Assembly: GCA_008633435.1 (NCBI GenBank)
Contig: RKSL01000079.1
Location: 1 to 46,381 of the forward strand
From: Candidatus Desulfobulbus rimicarensis
GTDB taxonomy: Bacteria; Desulfobacterota; Desulfobulbia; Desulfobulbales; Desulfobulbaceae
DNA: 46,381 nt
Direction: 5' to 3'
Below, piece by piece: positions 8,029-17,111 of the stretch. A program made the translations under genes and the position numbers. The notes under the pieces are model-generated. The model was not told where the DNA came from and did not search any database. It saw only the letters and a program-made list of their open reading frames with translations. Positions within the stretch are counted from its first letter, which is position 1. Each line of letters opens with the position of its first letter.

Positions 8029-10687
8029 GGTTTTTCCTTGAGTTACTGTTAAGCGCCTGTCGTTCTTGTGCATGCGCTTTGATTTCTTTTTTAAAGATCC
8101 ATTTTTGAATGACTGTCAGGATCGCCGGTAAAATCCAGAGTGTTGTCAGTCCGGAATACAACATGATCGCGGCAAGGAATATTCCTACCGTCTGATAGGG
8201 AATAAGAGGCGCAAAAAGCAGTGGTGTAAAACCAACCGATATAACGATAATATTTCTAAAAATTGCCCGGGCTGGTTCCTCGAACATATCAGTAACCGCA
8301 GCTGTCCAGTCGCCGGTTCTGGCCATGGTCATCCGGGTGCGTTGTAGAAAATGGATGGCAAAGTCCACGGCAAGCCCCAGGGTAAGCGAGGAGAGTACCG
8401 CGACCGGCATGTCATAATCTTTGCCGATCAGGCCGATAACGCCGTAAATGATACCGATGGTAAAGGTCAGCGGAATCATGGCCAAAGCGCCCCATATGGC
8501 AGAACGAAACAGCACTGTCATCATAATGAAGACCACAACAAAACTTGACAGAAACGATTTCAGCATGCCGGTGACCATTTTTTCCTGCCAGACCACATTG
8601 ATATAGGTAAGCCCTGCCCAGTTATGACCGAGCTGAACCGGAGCCGGATGGTCAGTCAGGTAGCGCTCTACATCTTTGACCACCCGTTCCATGTCTTTGT
8701 TGTCACCGCTTTTAAGTTGGAGCCAGATATTTGCCCGGGTGTAGTCGGGGGTGACAAGGTGCCAGAGATCGTCGGGCTTGTGGCTGTTCTGATAGGAGAT
8801 AAGGGTTTGGGCCACGCCATTTACTGTTTCCGGAATGGAAAAATGAGCAGGATCTCCGGCAAAGAGCTCCTGATGAACCTTTTTGGTCACATCACTTATG
8901 GAGTTTGATTTGCCAACATCTCCCTGTTTGTTCATAAACGCCTGCAGACCGGATATATAGTTGAGCATATCCGGGCGTTTGAAGATTTCTTTCTGGTTGC
9001 GCAGTCGATCAAGTGCGTCCAGCGCTGTGGACCAGCGATCGTACCCGATATCGTCATCAGCCGCTGTCTGGTCGAGTTCATTTTCCCAAGCCTTGGTCAG
9101 AGCGTTGGTCAGCTCCTGTTCACTGGTGGTGGTCACCGTTGCCTCAAGAATTTCATTAAGGACTTTTTCCCGTATTGCCGGGGATTCGGCCAGCCGCTGG
9201 TCAAGGTAGGAGGTGAGCCAGTCCGCAGCTTTTTGCGGGGTCATTGCAATGTTTTTTCCTTCAAGGATAAGATAAGCCTCATAGGTGCCGCCAAAATGGG
9301 CGTTGAGTACTTTGTCGGCAACCCTGATTTCATGTGTTTTTTTAAACCATTTGACCGGGTTGTCGTTAACCTGGATCATTAAAATCCCGATGACGCCAAC
9401 CACCATCACGGCAATATTAAAGCCGATCACCAGCCAGGGCATGCGGATGGCTGTGGTGCCGATCCAGCGCAGGTGCCGGTTGATGGGGGATTTCTCAGCT
9501 CTTACGCTGACATGTTTGCTGACCCCGAAATTATTGAGGCTGCTTTCTTTCATCAGCATGATATAGGCGGGAATAAATATAATGGTGAGCAGCCATGCCA
9601 GCATGATACCTATGGCCACAAAAATACCAAAAGCCTGTACCGGTGGAATCGGAGTAAAGGCAAGAGAGGCAAACCCGGCAGACGAGGTAAGCGAGGTAAA
9701 GAGCATGGGCTTAAAGAGATGTCCCATGACATGGACAATGGTTGCCCTGCGGTCAAGCCGGTTCTGGTATTCATCAAAGAATTCCGAGAGAATATGGATG
9801 GAATCCACAACGGCAATGGGCATGATGAAAATAGGTATCATCGAACTCATGATATGCAGGGTGTTCCCCGTACCGATCAGCAGCCCCATGGTCGAGATGA
9901 CCGTGCACATGGCAATGATGAGCGGGGAGACAATCAACTGCAGCTTGCGGAAGAAAATGAGCATGAGCAGAAAGATCATCACCATGGCCAGGGGGGCGCA
10001 AATAGCCATTTGAATAAACATTTCTTTGCCAAAGGTATCCTCTGCAACCGGCAGGCCGGTAATGTAAAACTGATCTTCACCGGTACCGATTTCCGCGATT
10101 TTCTGCTTGAGCCTGCTGCTCACAGTGTGGGCAAAGTCTTTGCTGGTAATCGGCAGGTAGATGGCCAGTGCCCGCCCATCTTCAGAGACCAGGGTTCCTC
10201 TGAGCAGGGGGTTGTTAAGGGCATCATCTCTGATGCGTAAAGCCTGCTTGCGGGTGGTCGGCGGCTCTTTCATCAGCCATTCAAAACGAACCTGGCCAAT
10301 ACCCGCCTGCTGGATATTGTCAACATTATCAGGGGCAATAATATCCCGATCAACAACCCGTCGATCCGGGTTGTCCGGGTCTGAGAGGGTGGCTGCATAT
10401 TTGCTGAGTGTATCAATTTTTTTCAGGGTGGCTGGATTAAACACGCCATCGGGATCGTGCTCGTTGACTATGCCCAGAACGACAACATCATGGAGGTTGA
10501 ACTCCATCTTGGTCTGGTCATGGAATACCCGGACAAATTCATCTTTTGAAAGCATATTCTCCGGGTCGGTATCCACGTGTACTTTCGCGATAAGTGCGCC
10601 CAGAAGAAGCGTAATAAGCACCATGAGGACGGTGACTGTCTTTGGTTTTCGTAATGAAAACTCAATAAGGGTGTTGGCTGGCTGCAT
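8021..10687 (-). CDS. MMPL/RND-superfamily exporter (COG1033 type)
   Basis: This 888-residue inner-membrane protein has the two-fold RND layout. Each half has one helix, a large periplasmic loop (about 40-215 and 440-690) and a block of five helices. Signatures include VDTDPENML just after TM1 and a GLAVDFAIHFLQR segment in the second membrane block, typical of proton-driven MMPL/SSD-type transporters. Related proteins export lipids, hopanoids or polyketides. The start at 10687 follows AAGG. It lies 27 bases after the arsR-type gene and overlaps the LolA-like gene, so the set is probably one operon. The cargo is unknown; lipid is inferred only from its companions. Confidence 0.85.
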   Translation of the reverse strand: MQPANTLIEFSLRKPKTVTVLMVLITLLLGALIAKVHVDTDPENMLSKDEFVRVFHDQTKMEFNLHDVVVLGIVNEHDPDGVFNPATLKKIDTLSKYAATLSDPDNPDRRVVDRDIIAPDNVDNIQQAGIGQVRFEWLMKEPPTTRKQALRIRDDALNNPLLRGTLVSEDGRALAIYLPITSKDFAHTVSSRLKQKIAEIGTGEDQFYITGLPVAEDTFGKEMFIQMAICAPLAMVMIFLLMLIFFRKLQLIVSPLIIAMCTVISTMGLLIGTGNTLHIMSSMIPIFIMPIAVVDSIHILSEFFDEYQNRLDRRATIVHVMGHLFKPMLFTSLTSSAGFASLAFTPIPPVQAFGIFVAIGIMLAWLLTIIFIPAYIMLMKESSLNNFGVSKHVSVRAEKSPINRHLRWIGTTAIRMPWLVIGFNIAVMVVGVIGILMIQVNDNPVKWFKKTHEIRVADKVLNAHFGGTYEAYLILEGKNIAMTPQKAADWLTSYLDQRLAESPAIREKVLNEILEATVTTTSEQELTNALTKAWENELDQTAADDDIGYDRWSTALDALDRLRNQKEIFKRPDMLNYISGLQAFMNKQGDVGKSNSISDVTKKVHQELFAGDPAHFSIPETVNGVAQTLISYQNSHKPDDLWHLVTPDYTRANIWLQLKSGDNKDMERVVKDVERYLTDHPAPVQLGHNWAGLTYINVVWQEKMVTGMLKSFLSSFVVVFIMMTVLFRSAIWGALAMIPLTFTIGIIYGVIGLIGKDYDMPVAVLSSLTLGLAVDFAIHFLQRTRMTMARTGDWTAAVTDMFEEPARAIFRNIIVISVGFTPLLFAPLIPYQTVGIFLAAIMLYSGLTTLWILPAILTVIQKWIFKKEIKAHAQERQALNSNSRKNHA

Positions 10688-10714
10688 TGTGTACCTTAAA
10701 GGTGTTGGGGGGGA

Positions 10715-11008
10715 TTACTCAGGATCATTGCTGCAGAAAATCTGTTGCATGGTCTGCATGAGCGAGATGATCCGTTCATCTGCTATCCGGTTATAAATAA
10801 AGTTTGCATCTTTACGAAAAACAATAACCCCCTGGTTGCGGAGAATGTTGAGATGCTGGGTTATGTTGGCTCCGCTGGTTTCCACTGATTCCCTTATCTC
10901 GCTGACCGACAGTTCCTGATCCTGGAGCAGGCAGAGGATCTTCAGGCGAATGGGATGGGAGATTGATTTGAGGAGCAGGGCAAGGTCTTCAACTTGTTGA
11001 TATATCAT
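10715..11008 (-). CDS. ArsR/SmtB-family HTH transcriptional regulator
   Basis: This 97-residue winged-helix repressor has a recognition region SVSEIRESVETSGANITQHLNILRNQGVI. The usual alpha-3 metal site ELCVCDL reads ELSVSEI here, with no cysteines, so metal sensing by that site is not expected. The ATG at 11008 is chosen because it follows CAGGAG at ideal spacing; an upstream in-frame start at 11041 would put coding sequence inside the presumed operator. It heads the exporter operon and probably represses it together with itself, which is inferred from order and the dyad upstream. Confidence 0.85.
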   Translation of the reverse strand: MIYQQVEDLALLLKSISHPIRLKILCLLQDQELSVSEIRESVETSGANITQHLNILRNQGVIVFRKDANFIYNRIADERIISLMQTMQQIFCSNDPE

Positions 11009-11034
11009 ACACGTCTCCTGGGGCCACGACTGGT

Positions 11035-11070
11035 TAAGCATTAAAGTATTTAATTAAAATCTAATGCTTA
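11035..11070. promoter_or_regulatory. Candidate ArsR-type operator upstream of the exporter operon
   Basis: A perfect 9-bp inverted repeat, TAAGCATTA (11035-11043) and TAATGCTTA (11062-11070), encloses an AT-rich core with the palindrome TTTAATTAAA (11049-11058). It lies 27-62 bases upstream of the arsR-type start, where a promoter would be. Size, symmetry and position fit an ArsR-family operator. Binding is inferred. Confidence 0.6.
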
Positions 11071-11134
11071 GTTTGTCAATAGCTATTTCCCTGCAAAATT
11101 ATTTTTTGTGCCAAACAAAAAAGTGAAAATGGGA

Positions 11135-11428
11135 TTATTGGTCAGGCAAAGTTGTCTCTATACTGTGGGGAGTATAATAGTGGATGTTCTGACTTTTGTC
11201 GGGTGAGGGCTTATCGTTAAAAAAATGGTCTATCCGCCGGGGCAGATTGGTGACAGGCTCGTTGGTTATGAGCTCATAACCAACGGAAATGGCAAGGAGC
11301 GTGGTCATGAAGCATATCATTTTGTTTCGTCGGGTTCCTCTGCTGTTGAGGATGATAAATAGTATCAGTAGCCCAATCAAGATATAGAGGTGATAGTCAC
11401 GAGCTGTGACGAGTACATGATTCAGCAT
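11135..11428 (-). CDS. Small membrane protein of unknown function
   Basis: This 97-residue protein has two hydrophobic helices (about residues 13-28, LYILIGLLILFIILN, and 36-51, MICFMTTLLAISVGYE) joined by a short basic loop, followed by a polar C-terminal tail of about 45 residues rich in Pro, His and Asp. No family was recognised. A GGAGA sequence stands at good distance before the ATG at 11428, which supports translation. The gene points the same way as the arsR operon and lies 64 bases upstream of the operator, so it could belong to a separate transcript ending before it. Confidence 0.55.
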   Translation of the reverse strand: MLNHVLVTARDYHLYILIGLLILFIILNSRGTRRNKMICFMTTLLAISVGYELITNEPVTNLPRRIDHFFNDKPSPDKSQNIHYYTPHSIETTLPDQ

Positions 11429-11586
11429 AACGAAATCTCCGTAATGGACGCTTACAGGGTGAAAGTGGTTGTCGTCAGAGTTTGCCCCATGCTGGTTTGT
11501 CTGGGGTTCAACTGAACAGGGGCTAAGGGGCTATAATTTCCTGCGAGTCACGTTCCTGGGGTACAGGGATGCTGGTCAATCCCTCC

Positions 11587-12078
11587 TTAATCGTCAATGA
11601 TGCCTTTTTTGGGAAACAGCCGTAGCAGCAGAAAAAATGTCAGGCCGATAATGACCAGATACAGGGCAAGGTTGGGCATGACTCTATTTTCAGGGCGAAC
11701 AAGGGCAAGTACGCCCAGAACTGCCATAAACTGGTACCCCTGCCGCTGAAAACGGATAATTTTATTGAGGATAAAAAAATGTATTGCCGGGACAATAAGA
11801 TCAAGCAGCAGCATAGGGGTAAACATGTTGGCAGCAACAGCCTTGAGCTGAAGAATGGCAATAAAATAGAGTTTATTGACTGTTACTGCCAGGAGCAGGA
11901 TAACCAGCAGCCAGTTGATCCAGCTGTTTTCCTGTCGGGCTTTTCCGGTGGGGAGATGGTTAAGATACCAGATTAGATCTTCACGGTTTTCAGGGGTGGC
12001 AAGTGTTTTGGCAATATGCGGTTTGGCAGCTCCGCTTTTCAGTGCCTTAAGGACTTCCTGTTCCAGTGGATCAGCCAT
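11587..12078 (-). CDS. Multi-pass membrane protein of unknown function
   Basis: From the ATG at 12078 this encodes 163 residues. A charged N-terminal segment of about 50 residues (EQEVLKALKSGAAKPHIAK...) is followed by four hydrophobic helices and a basic end. The N-terminal part resembles a short soluble helical domain; no named family could be assigned. An in-frame TTG at 12144 would add 22 hydrophobic residues, but ATG with MADPLEQ looks like the natural start. Neither start has a convincing ribosome-binding site. It diverges from acs, sharing a 274-base intergenic region. Confidence 0.55.
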   Translation of the reverse strand: MADPLEQEVLKALKSGAAKPHIAKTLATPENREDLIWYLNHLPTGKARQENSWINWLLVILLLAVTVNKLYFIAILQLKAVAANMFTPMLLLDLIVPAIHFFILNKIIRFQRQGYQFMAVLGVLALVRPENRVMPNLALYLVIIGLTFFLLLRLFPKKGIIDD

Positions 12079-12352
12079 AATAAAGAATAAGAGAAAATTA
12101 GTGGGGAAACATAAAAAACGAACAATTAAAACAGCTTTATTCAAACAGAATAGCGTAAAGTTTCAACGAAGGCAATTTTTTTGGTTGAATGGTGTTCTCT
12201 GGCGTGAAGAGTGCAGTTATTTCTTGACAAAAAAACAAGATAATATTACCGCCAATAGGGCTAAAGTGTTCCTGTTACGCAAAAGACAGTTTTTCCAGGA
12301 TAACCGGAACCGTTCACATATAATTATTTTTGGTCTTTAAGGAGAGAGAGTT

Positions 12353-14335
12353 ATGGCGGAAAATGAAGACAAAATAGAGAGTTTACTCAAAGAGGGGAAA
12401 ACCTTTGAACCACCTGTGGAAGGTCGTGATCAGGCCTGGATTAAATCCATGGATGAGTATAGAGCTACTTACAAGCGTTCCATGGAAGATCCTGAAGGTT
12501 TCTGGGCAGAACGTGCCGAGGAGCTTGTTAGCTGGGATAAGAAATGGGATACAGTACTCGAGTGGGATTTTGCCAAGCCAACCATTAAATGGTTTGATGG
12601 TGGCAAACTCAATATTTCCTATAATTGCCTTGATCGTCATCTCACCGATGGACGTCGCAATAAAGCCGCAATCATCTGGCAGGGTGAGCCTGAAGAAGAT
12701 GTTCGCGTCTACACCTATCAGATGCTGCACACTGAGGTTTGCCGGTTTGCCAATGTGTTGAAGAAAAAAGGGGTGAAAAAGGGCGATCGGGTTTCAATTT
12801 ATCTGCCCATGATTCCTGAACTTGCTATTTCTCTGCTTGCCTGTGCCCGCATCGGTGCTATCCATTCAGTTGTGTTTGCAGGCTTTTCCGCAGTTGCTCT
12901 GCAGAGTCGTGTCCAGGACTGTGAAGCCAAGGTGCTGATCACCTCTGACGCTGTTATTCGTGCAGGTAAAACCATTCCTCTTAAGCCCAATGCAGATACT
13001 GCTCTTGAAGGCAGTGATTCTGTCTCCAGCTGTATTGTTGTCCAGCGTGCCGGTAATGAGGTGAATATGCAGGAAGGCCGTGACAGCTGGTGGCACGATG
13101 AAATTGCAGCTGAGGATATCTCCAGTGAGTGTGTGCCAGAGTCAATGGAGGCAGAAGACACCCTGTTTATTCTTTACACATCAGGTTCCACCGGAAAACC
13201 CAAAGGGGTTGTCCATACCACTGGCGGGTACCTGACCTATGCCATGCATACCGCCCAGTGGGTTTTTGATTTAAAAGATGATGATGTCTACTGGTGTACT
13301 GCTGATATCGGCTGGATTACGGGGCATTCTTATATCCTGTACGGGCCGCTGGGGCTGGGTGCCACCTCGTTAATGTTTGAGGGCGTTCCCTCCTATCCCG
13401 GACCTGATCGTTTCTGGCAGATTGTTGAAAAATTTAAAGTGAATATTTTTTATACTGCCCCCACTGTTATCCGCGCACTTATGCGGGAAGGTGAAGAGCC
13501 TACCAAACGTTGGGATCTCTCAAGCCTGCGGGTGCTCGGTTCAGTTGGTGAGCCTATTAATCCGGAAGCATGGATGTGGTATCATGTCAACATCGGCAAA
13601 GAAAAACTGCCTATTGTTGATACCTGGTGGCAGACAGAAACGGGTGGTATCATGATTTCGCCCCTTCCTTATGCAACGTCACTTAAACCCGGCTCTGCAA
13701 CCTATCCTTTGCCAGGTATTGATGCGGCGATTTTTGATGAGGAGGGCAATGAGGCGGCTCCAAACGAGGGTGGGCATCTGGTTATCCGCAAACCCTGGCC
13801 GGGCATGCTCCGTGGTGTCTTTGGCGATCCTGAACGCTTTAAGAAAACATACTTTAATCGTTATGATGACACCTATGATCCTGAGGATGGTGCCCGTAAG
13901 GATGAAGATGGCTGTTTCTGGATCATGGGGCGTCTTGATGATGTTATCAATGTTTCAGGTCACCGTCTGGGAACCGCTGAAATAGAATCAGCACTTGTTT
14001 CCCATGCTGCAGTGGCTGAAGCTGCTGTCGTTGGTATGCCGCATCCCATCAAGGGGCAGACAATTTTTGCCTATGTTACCCTGATGGCTTCTGCAGAAGA
14101 GTCTCCTGAGCTGCTTGCAGAGCTTCGCATGCATGTACGCGCCGAGATTGGTCCCATTGCGACCCCAGAGGTGATCATGTGGGCTCCTGGCCTGCCCAAG
14201 ACTCGTTCCGGAAAAATCATGCGTCGTATTCTGCGAAAGATTGCCGCTGATGATTTTGATAATTTCGGTGACACTTCAACACTTGCTGACCCTTCAGTTG
14301 TTGATAATCTGGTGGCAGGGAAGAAAAGTCTGTAA
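12353..14335 (+). CDS. acs: Acetyl-CoA synthetase (AMP-forming)
   Basis: This 660-residue adenylate-forming enzyme converts acetate, ATP and CoA to acetyl-CoA, AMP and PPi in the cytoplasm. The P-loop-like [12 protein letters not shown] is at 275-286, the TWWQTETGG motif follows near 425, and [11 protein letters not shown] near the C terminus carries the conserved lysine K621 used in adenylation and known to be controlled by acetylation in this family. Length is normal. AAGGAGAGAG precedes the ATG. A strong terminator follows, so it is probably monocistronic. With the downstream DUF294/CBS protein and the DUF4212-symporter pair it forms an acetate uptake and activation neighbourhood. Confidence 0.95.
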   Translation: MAENEDKIESLLKEGKTFEPPVEGRDQAWIKSMDEYRATYKRSMEDPEGFWAERAEELVSWDKKWDTVLEWDFAKPTIKWFDGGKLNISYNCLDRHLTDGRRNKAAIIWQGEPEEDVRVYTYQMLHTEVCRFANVLKKKGVKKGDRVSIYLPMIPELAISLLACARIGAIHSVVFAGFSAVALQSRVQDCEAKVLITSDAVIRAGKTIPLKPNADTALEGSDSVSSCIVVQRAGNEVNMQEGRDSWWHDEIAAEDISSECVPESMEAEDTLFILYTSGSTGKPKGVVHTTGGYLTYAMHTAQWVFDLKDDDVYWCTADIGWITGHSYILYGPLGLGATSLMFEGVPSYPGPDRFWQIVEKFKVNIFYTAPTVIRALMREGEEPTKRWDLSSLRVLGSVGEPINPEAWMWYHVNIGKEKLPIVDTWWQTETGGIMISPLPYATSLKPGSATYPLPGIDAAIFDEEGNEAAPNEGGHLVIRKPWPGMLRGVFGDPERFKKTYFNRYDDTYDPEDGARKDEDGCFWIMGRLDDVINVSGHRLGTAEIESALVSHAAVAEAAVVGMPHPIKGQTIFAYVTLMASAEESPELLAELRMHVRAEIGPIATPEVIMWAPGLPKTRSGKIMRRILRKIAADDFDNFGDTSTLADPSVVDNLVAGKKSL

Positions 14336-14370
14336 GTGTAGTTGTTGCGAGTTCGATTGTATGCAGTGTC

Positions 14371-14404
14371 AAAGCCGGGATGCGAGAGCATCCCGGCTTT
14401 TTTT
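14371..14404 (+). terminator. Rho-independent terminator of acs
   Basis: AAAGCCGGGATGC pairs perfectly with GCATCCCGGCTTT around a GAGA loop, followed by a T-run. It starts 36 bases after the acs stop and separates acs from the minus-strand rhodanese-like gene. Confidence 0.95.
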
Positions 14405-14503
14405 ATGTGGGGTATTGCTGTATTGACCGGAATTTTGGCAAATGGCTGGTTTCTGAAACTCGTTGCGACGGTTACTGTCCAACCTGAACAGTTAATAGTT
14501 GCT

Positions 14504-14941
14504 TCACTGGCCGGCTGTATTCTGTAAAATTTCCGGAGCAGGCCATCTCTGTATCCCTTTTTCCAAAATAGAAAGCCGTTCAGGGGAAATCCCCTTTTGT
14601 ATGAGGAATGTTAGCGCCCTTTGCGAGGCTCTTGTTCCCCGTGGGCCAATGATAATGATTGGATCATTGGTGCTTTGAAGGCGTTTGAGCAGGGGCTCTA
14701 TTTTGGCGGTATCTGTTCTGGTTTTGACTGGATAGGCATCAGTGGCAAGTGCATTGAAAAAATGATGGAGCAGAAAGTCATGTTTTTTCTGAATGTCAAG
14801 GAGATGAACCGGCTGGTGCTGTTGAAAAATCTTTTGCAGTTCTTCACTGGCTACGGTTTTGCCGTTAAGGGCGCCATGGGCGCTGAGAGTTATGGGGAAC
14901 ATGGTGAACATAAACGATAGTGTGCAGAGAATGCGTGTCAT
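14504..14941 (-). CDS. Periplasmic rhodanese-like protein without catalytic cysteine
   Basis: This 145-residue protein has a signal peptide (about 22 residues, up to LSAHG) and one rhodanese-like domain: VHLLDIQKKHDF corresponds to the usual IDVR strand, and GISPERLSILEKGIQRWP is the typical C-terminal signature. Where active rhodaneses have C-x-R-S-G-x-R, this protein has G99-PRGTR, so sulfur transfer by the usual cysteine is not possible. It may bind a partner or be a structural homologue. AGGAG precedes the ATG at 14941. It stands alone, head to head with the DUF294 gene. Confidence 0.7.
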   Translation of the reverse strand: MTRILCTLSFMFTMFPITLSAHGALNGKTVASEELQKIFQQHQPVHLLDIQKKHDFLLHHFFNALATDAYPVKTRTDTAKIEPLLKRLQSTNDPIIIIGPRGTRASQRALTFLIQKGISPERLSILEKGIQRWPAPEILQNTAGQ

Positions 14942-15142
14942 GGCTCTCCTTTGGTTGAATTATTATCTTAGACCTCTCACTGTTTGGATCATATCATACC
15001 ACATGGTGGTGTGTAAATGGGTATTGTGCCACCCTGTTACCCCTGCTCCGGAAAGGATGAAGAGTGGTTGCCATGTCAAAAATGTGGGGGTATACTGAAA
15101 AATTGCAGGAAATACAATTTAAGGCCCCTTTACGAATAGAAC

Positions 15143-15165
15143 AGCAGGATAGTTGTCATCCTGCT
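15143..15165 (+). promoter_or_regulatory. Leader hairpin next to the DUF294 gene ribosome-binding site
   Basis: AGCAGGAT and ATCCTGCT form a perfect 8-bp stem with a 7-base loop, ending 13 bases before the ATG at 15179 and directly beside the GGAGAG ribosome-binding site. It could modulate translation or be the remnant of an operator. Only the symmetry and position are seen. Confidence 0.4.
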
Positions 15166-15178
15166 CTGGAGAGAGACG

Positions 15179-17110
15179 ATGGTTGTTGCAGGTGATGTGC
15201 ATTCCGAAACCCCGGAAGTCGTTGTCGAGTTTTTGGCGAATATCATGCCGTTTAATGAGTTGGACAGCGAAAAACTCCATGAGGTTGCCCGGCATGTCAA
15301 AGTGGATTTTTTCCCCAAGGGGGTCAAGCTGCTCACCGCAGGTGAGACGGAACTGAGCCATCTGTATCTGATTCAGCAGGGGGGAGTAAAATCTTCAATC
15401 AGTGATGATGAAGGAGAAGTCACTCTCAAGGATTATCGTGGTGAAGGCGCGTATATAGGTGCGTTGCCGATAATCCGGGGTACTGCAGCCAACCTGGATA
15501 TTGAAACTGTGGAAGATACCTTTTGTTTTCTGCTTCCCAGGGAGATTTTTTTAGATTTAATCAATACTCAACCGGGGTTTCCTCAATATTATCTGAAAAG
15601 TTTTTCAGAAAAAATTGTCACCACAGCCTATACAGAACTTCGCAGTCATAAAATGACCCGGCGGGGTGATGAGGATCTGTATCTGTTTTCCATGCAGGTC
15701 GGTGATATTGTCAAGCAGGATCCCTGTGTTGTATCGGTCGACACCTCTATTCAGCAGGCGGCTAAACTTATGGCCGACGCTCGCATTGGCTCATTACTGA
15801 TTCATTCCCCTGAAAATTCTGAGGACATCATTGGCATCATTACTGACCGCGACCTGCGCAATAAAGTATTGGCCCAAGGGCGGGATTATGCCGAACCTGT
15901 CGAAAATATCATGTCCTCTCCTGTGGGCACGGTGTTATCTCAATCTGTCTGTTTTGATGCCCTGCTCAGGATGATGTCAACGGGTATTCATCATCTTGGA
16001 GTGGAGCGTAAGGGGAAGATTATTGGGATTATTACCTCCCATGATATCATGTTGTTGCAAGGGAATTCCCCGTATTCTCTGTTTAAGGAAATAGGGAAGC
16101 AACAGGAGATTCGTGGACTCTACCCACTGTCCCAGAAAATACCGGAAATGATCCGTAATCTGATTAAAGAAGGCGCAAAAGCTGGAAACATTGCCCGGAT
16201 GATTTCTATTCTCAACGATCATATTCTTGAGCGATTACTGACCCTGCTTGAATATGAGATGGGCCAGCCGCCTCTTGATTACTGCTGGCTGCTTATGGGG
16301 TCTGAGGGGCGGCGTGAACAGACATTTAAAACTGATCAGGATAATGCGATTATTTATGCCGACCCCAAAAATGATCAGGAACGGGAAGCTGCTGAAGAGT
16401 ATTTCACCGAGTTTGCCAGAAAGGCTATTGATCACCTGGTGAATTGCGGCTATCCGCTTTGTCCCGGGGAAATTATGGCTGTTAATCCAAAATGGTGCCA
16501 ACCGGTAAGTGTCTGGAAAAACCATTTTGAACAGTGGGTTGCAGCGCCTGATCCGCAGGAACTTCTCCACGCCACTATTTTCTTTGATTTCCGAGCCGGC
16601 TTTGGTAAGGCCAGTCTTGCAACATCGCTGCGTCAGCACCTCAATGAGATTACCCAGCGGCAGGAGTTATACCTTCTTCATTTGGCCAGAGAGTGTATGG
16701 CCGGACGGGCTCCCCTTTCTTTTTTCAAGAATTTTATTGTTGAAAAAGATGGCGAGCATGTGAACAAACTTGATATCAAGCGACAGGGATTAACGCCGTT
16801 TGTCAATTTTGCCAGGGTTCTTGCCTTAAAACATGGCATCAGAGAGACCAACACCCTGTCACGGCTTCATGTGTTATTCAAAGAAAAGGTGCTGGGTGAC
16901 GAGCTGTGGGCCATGGCTGTAGAGGCGTATGAAATGCAGATGCAGCTCCGCCTGATCCATCAACTCAATCAGCTGGAATCAGGCATAATGCCGGATAACC
17001 ATATCGATCCGGCCAGCCTCTCTGATCTGGAGAAACGGATGCTCAGGGATTCCTTTGAGGTTATTGAGAGGCTGCACAGCTTTCTGAAAACCATGTTTCC
17101 GGTGGGGTAA
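15179..17110 (+). CDS. cNMP-binding/CBS/DUF294 nucleotidyltransferase-like signalling protein
   Basis: This 643-residue cytoplasmic protein has a cyclic-nucleotide-binding-like domain (about 20-145), a CBS pair (about 172-298), a DUF294 nucleotidyltransferase-like domain (about 335-480) and DUF294 C-terminal helices to 640. The GlnD-like active-site pattern is intact: G374-SEGR-REQ and T385-DQDNA. Proteins of this build are regularly encoded beside acetate symporters and exonuclease genes and are thought to sense nucleotides and regulate uptake or Acs. The reaction is not established. The next gene starts one base after its stop, so the two are co-translated. Confidence 0.85.
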   Translation: MVVAGDVHSETPEVVVEFLANIMPFNELDSEKLHEVARHVKVDFFPKGVKLLTAGETELSHLYLIQQGGVKSSISDDEGEVTLKDYRGEGAYIGALPIIRGTAANLDIETVEDTFCFLLPREIFLDLINTQPGFPQYYLKSFSEKIVTTAYTELRSHKMTRRGDEDLYLFSMQVGDIVKQDPCVVSVDTSIQQAAKLMADARIGSLLIHSPENSEDIIGIITDRDLRNKVLAQGRDYAEPVENIMSSPVGTVLSQSVCFDALLRMMSTGIHHLGVERKGKIIGIITSHDIMLLQGNSPYSLFKEIGKQQEIRGLYPLSQKIPEMIRNLIKEGAKAGNIARMISILNDHILERLLTLLEYEMGQPPLDYCWLLMGSEGRREQTFKTDQDNAIIYADPKNDQEREAAEEYFTEFARKAIDHLVNCGYPLCPGEIMAVNPKWCQPVSVWKNHFEQWVAAPDPQELLHATIFFDFRAGFGKASLATSLRQHLNEITQRQELYLLHLARECMAGRAPLSFFKNFIVEKDGEHVNKLDIKRQGLTPFVNFARVLALKHGIRETNTLSRLHVLFKEKVLGDELWAMAVEAYEMQMQLRLIHQLNQLESGIMPDNHIDPASLSDLEKRMLRDSFEVIERLHSFLKTMFPVG

Positions 17111-17111
17111 A

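Noticed and set aside
9473-10240. Long open frame of 255 codons on the plus strand opposite the MMPL exporter gene
   Set aside because: It lies wholly inside a well-supported gene, its composition (His/Asn/Gly-rich) is that of an antisense shadow, and it shows no domain.
12224-12245. TTGACA before acs as a promoter
   Set aside because: The -35 is perfect, but no acceptable -10 lies 16-18 bases away (TATTAC is at 14), so no promoter is called.
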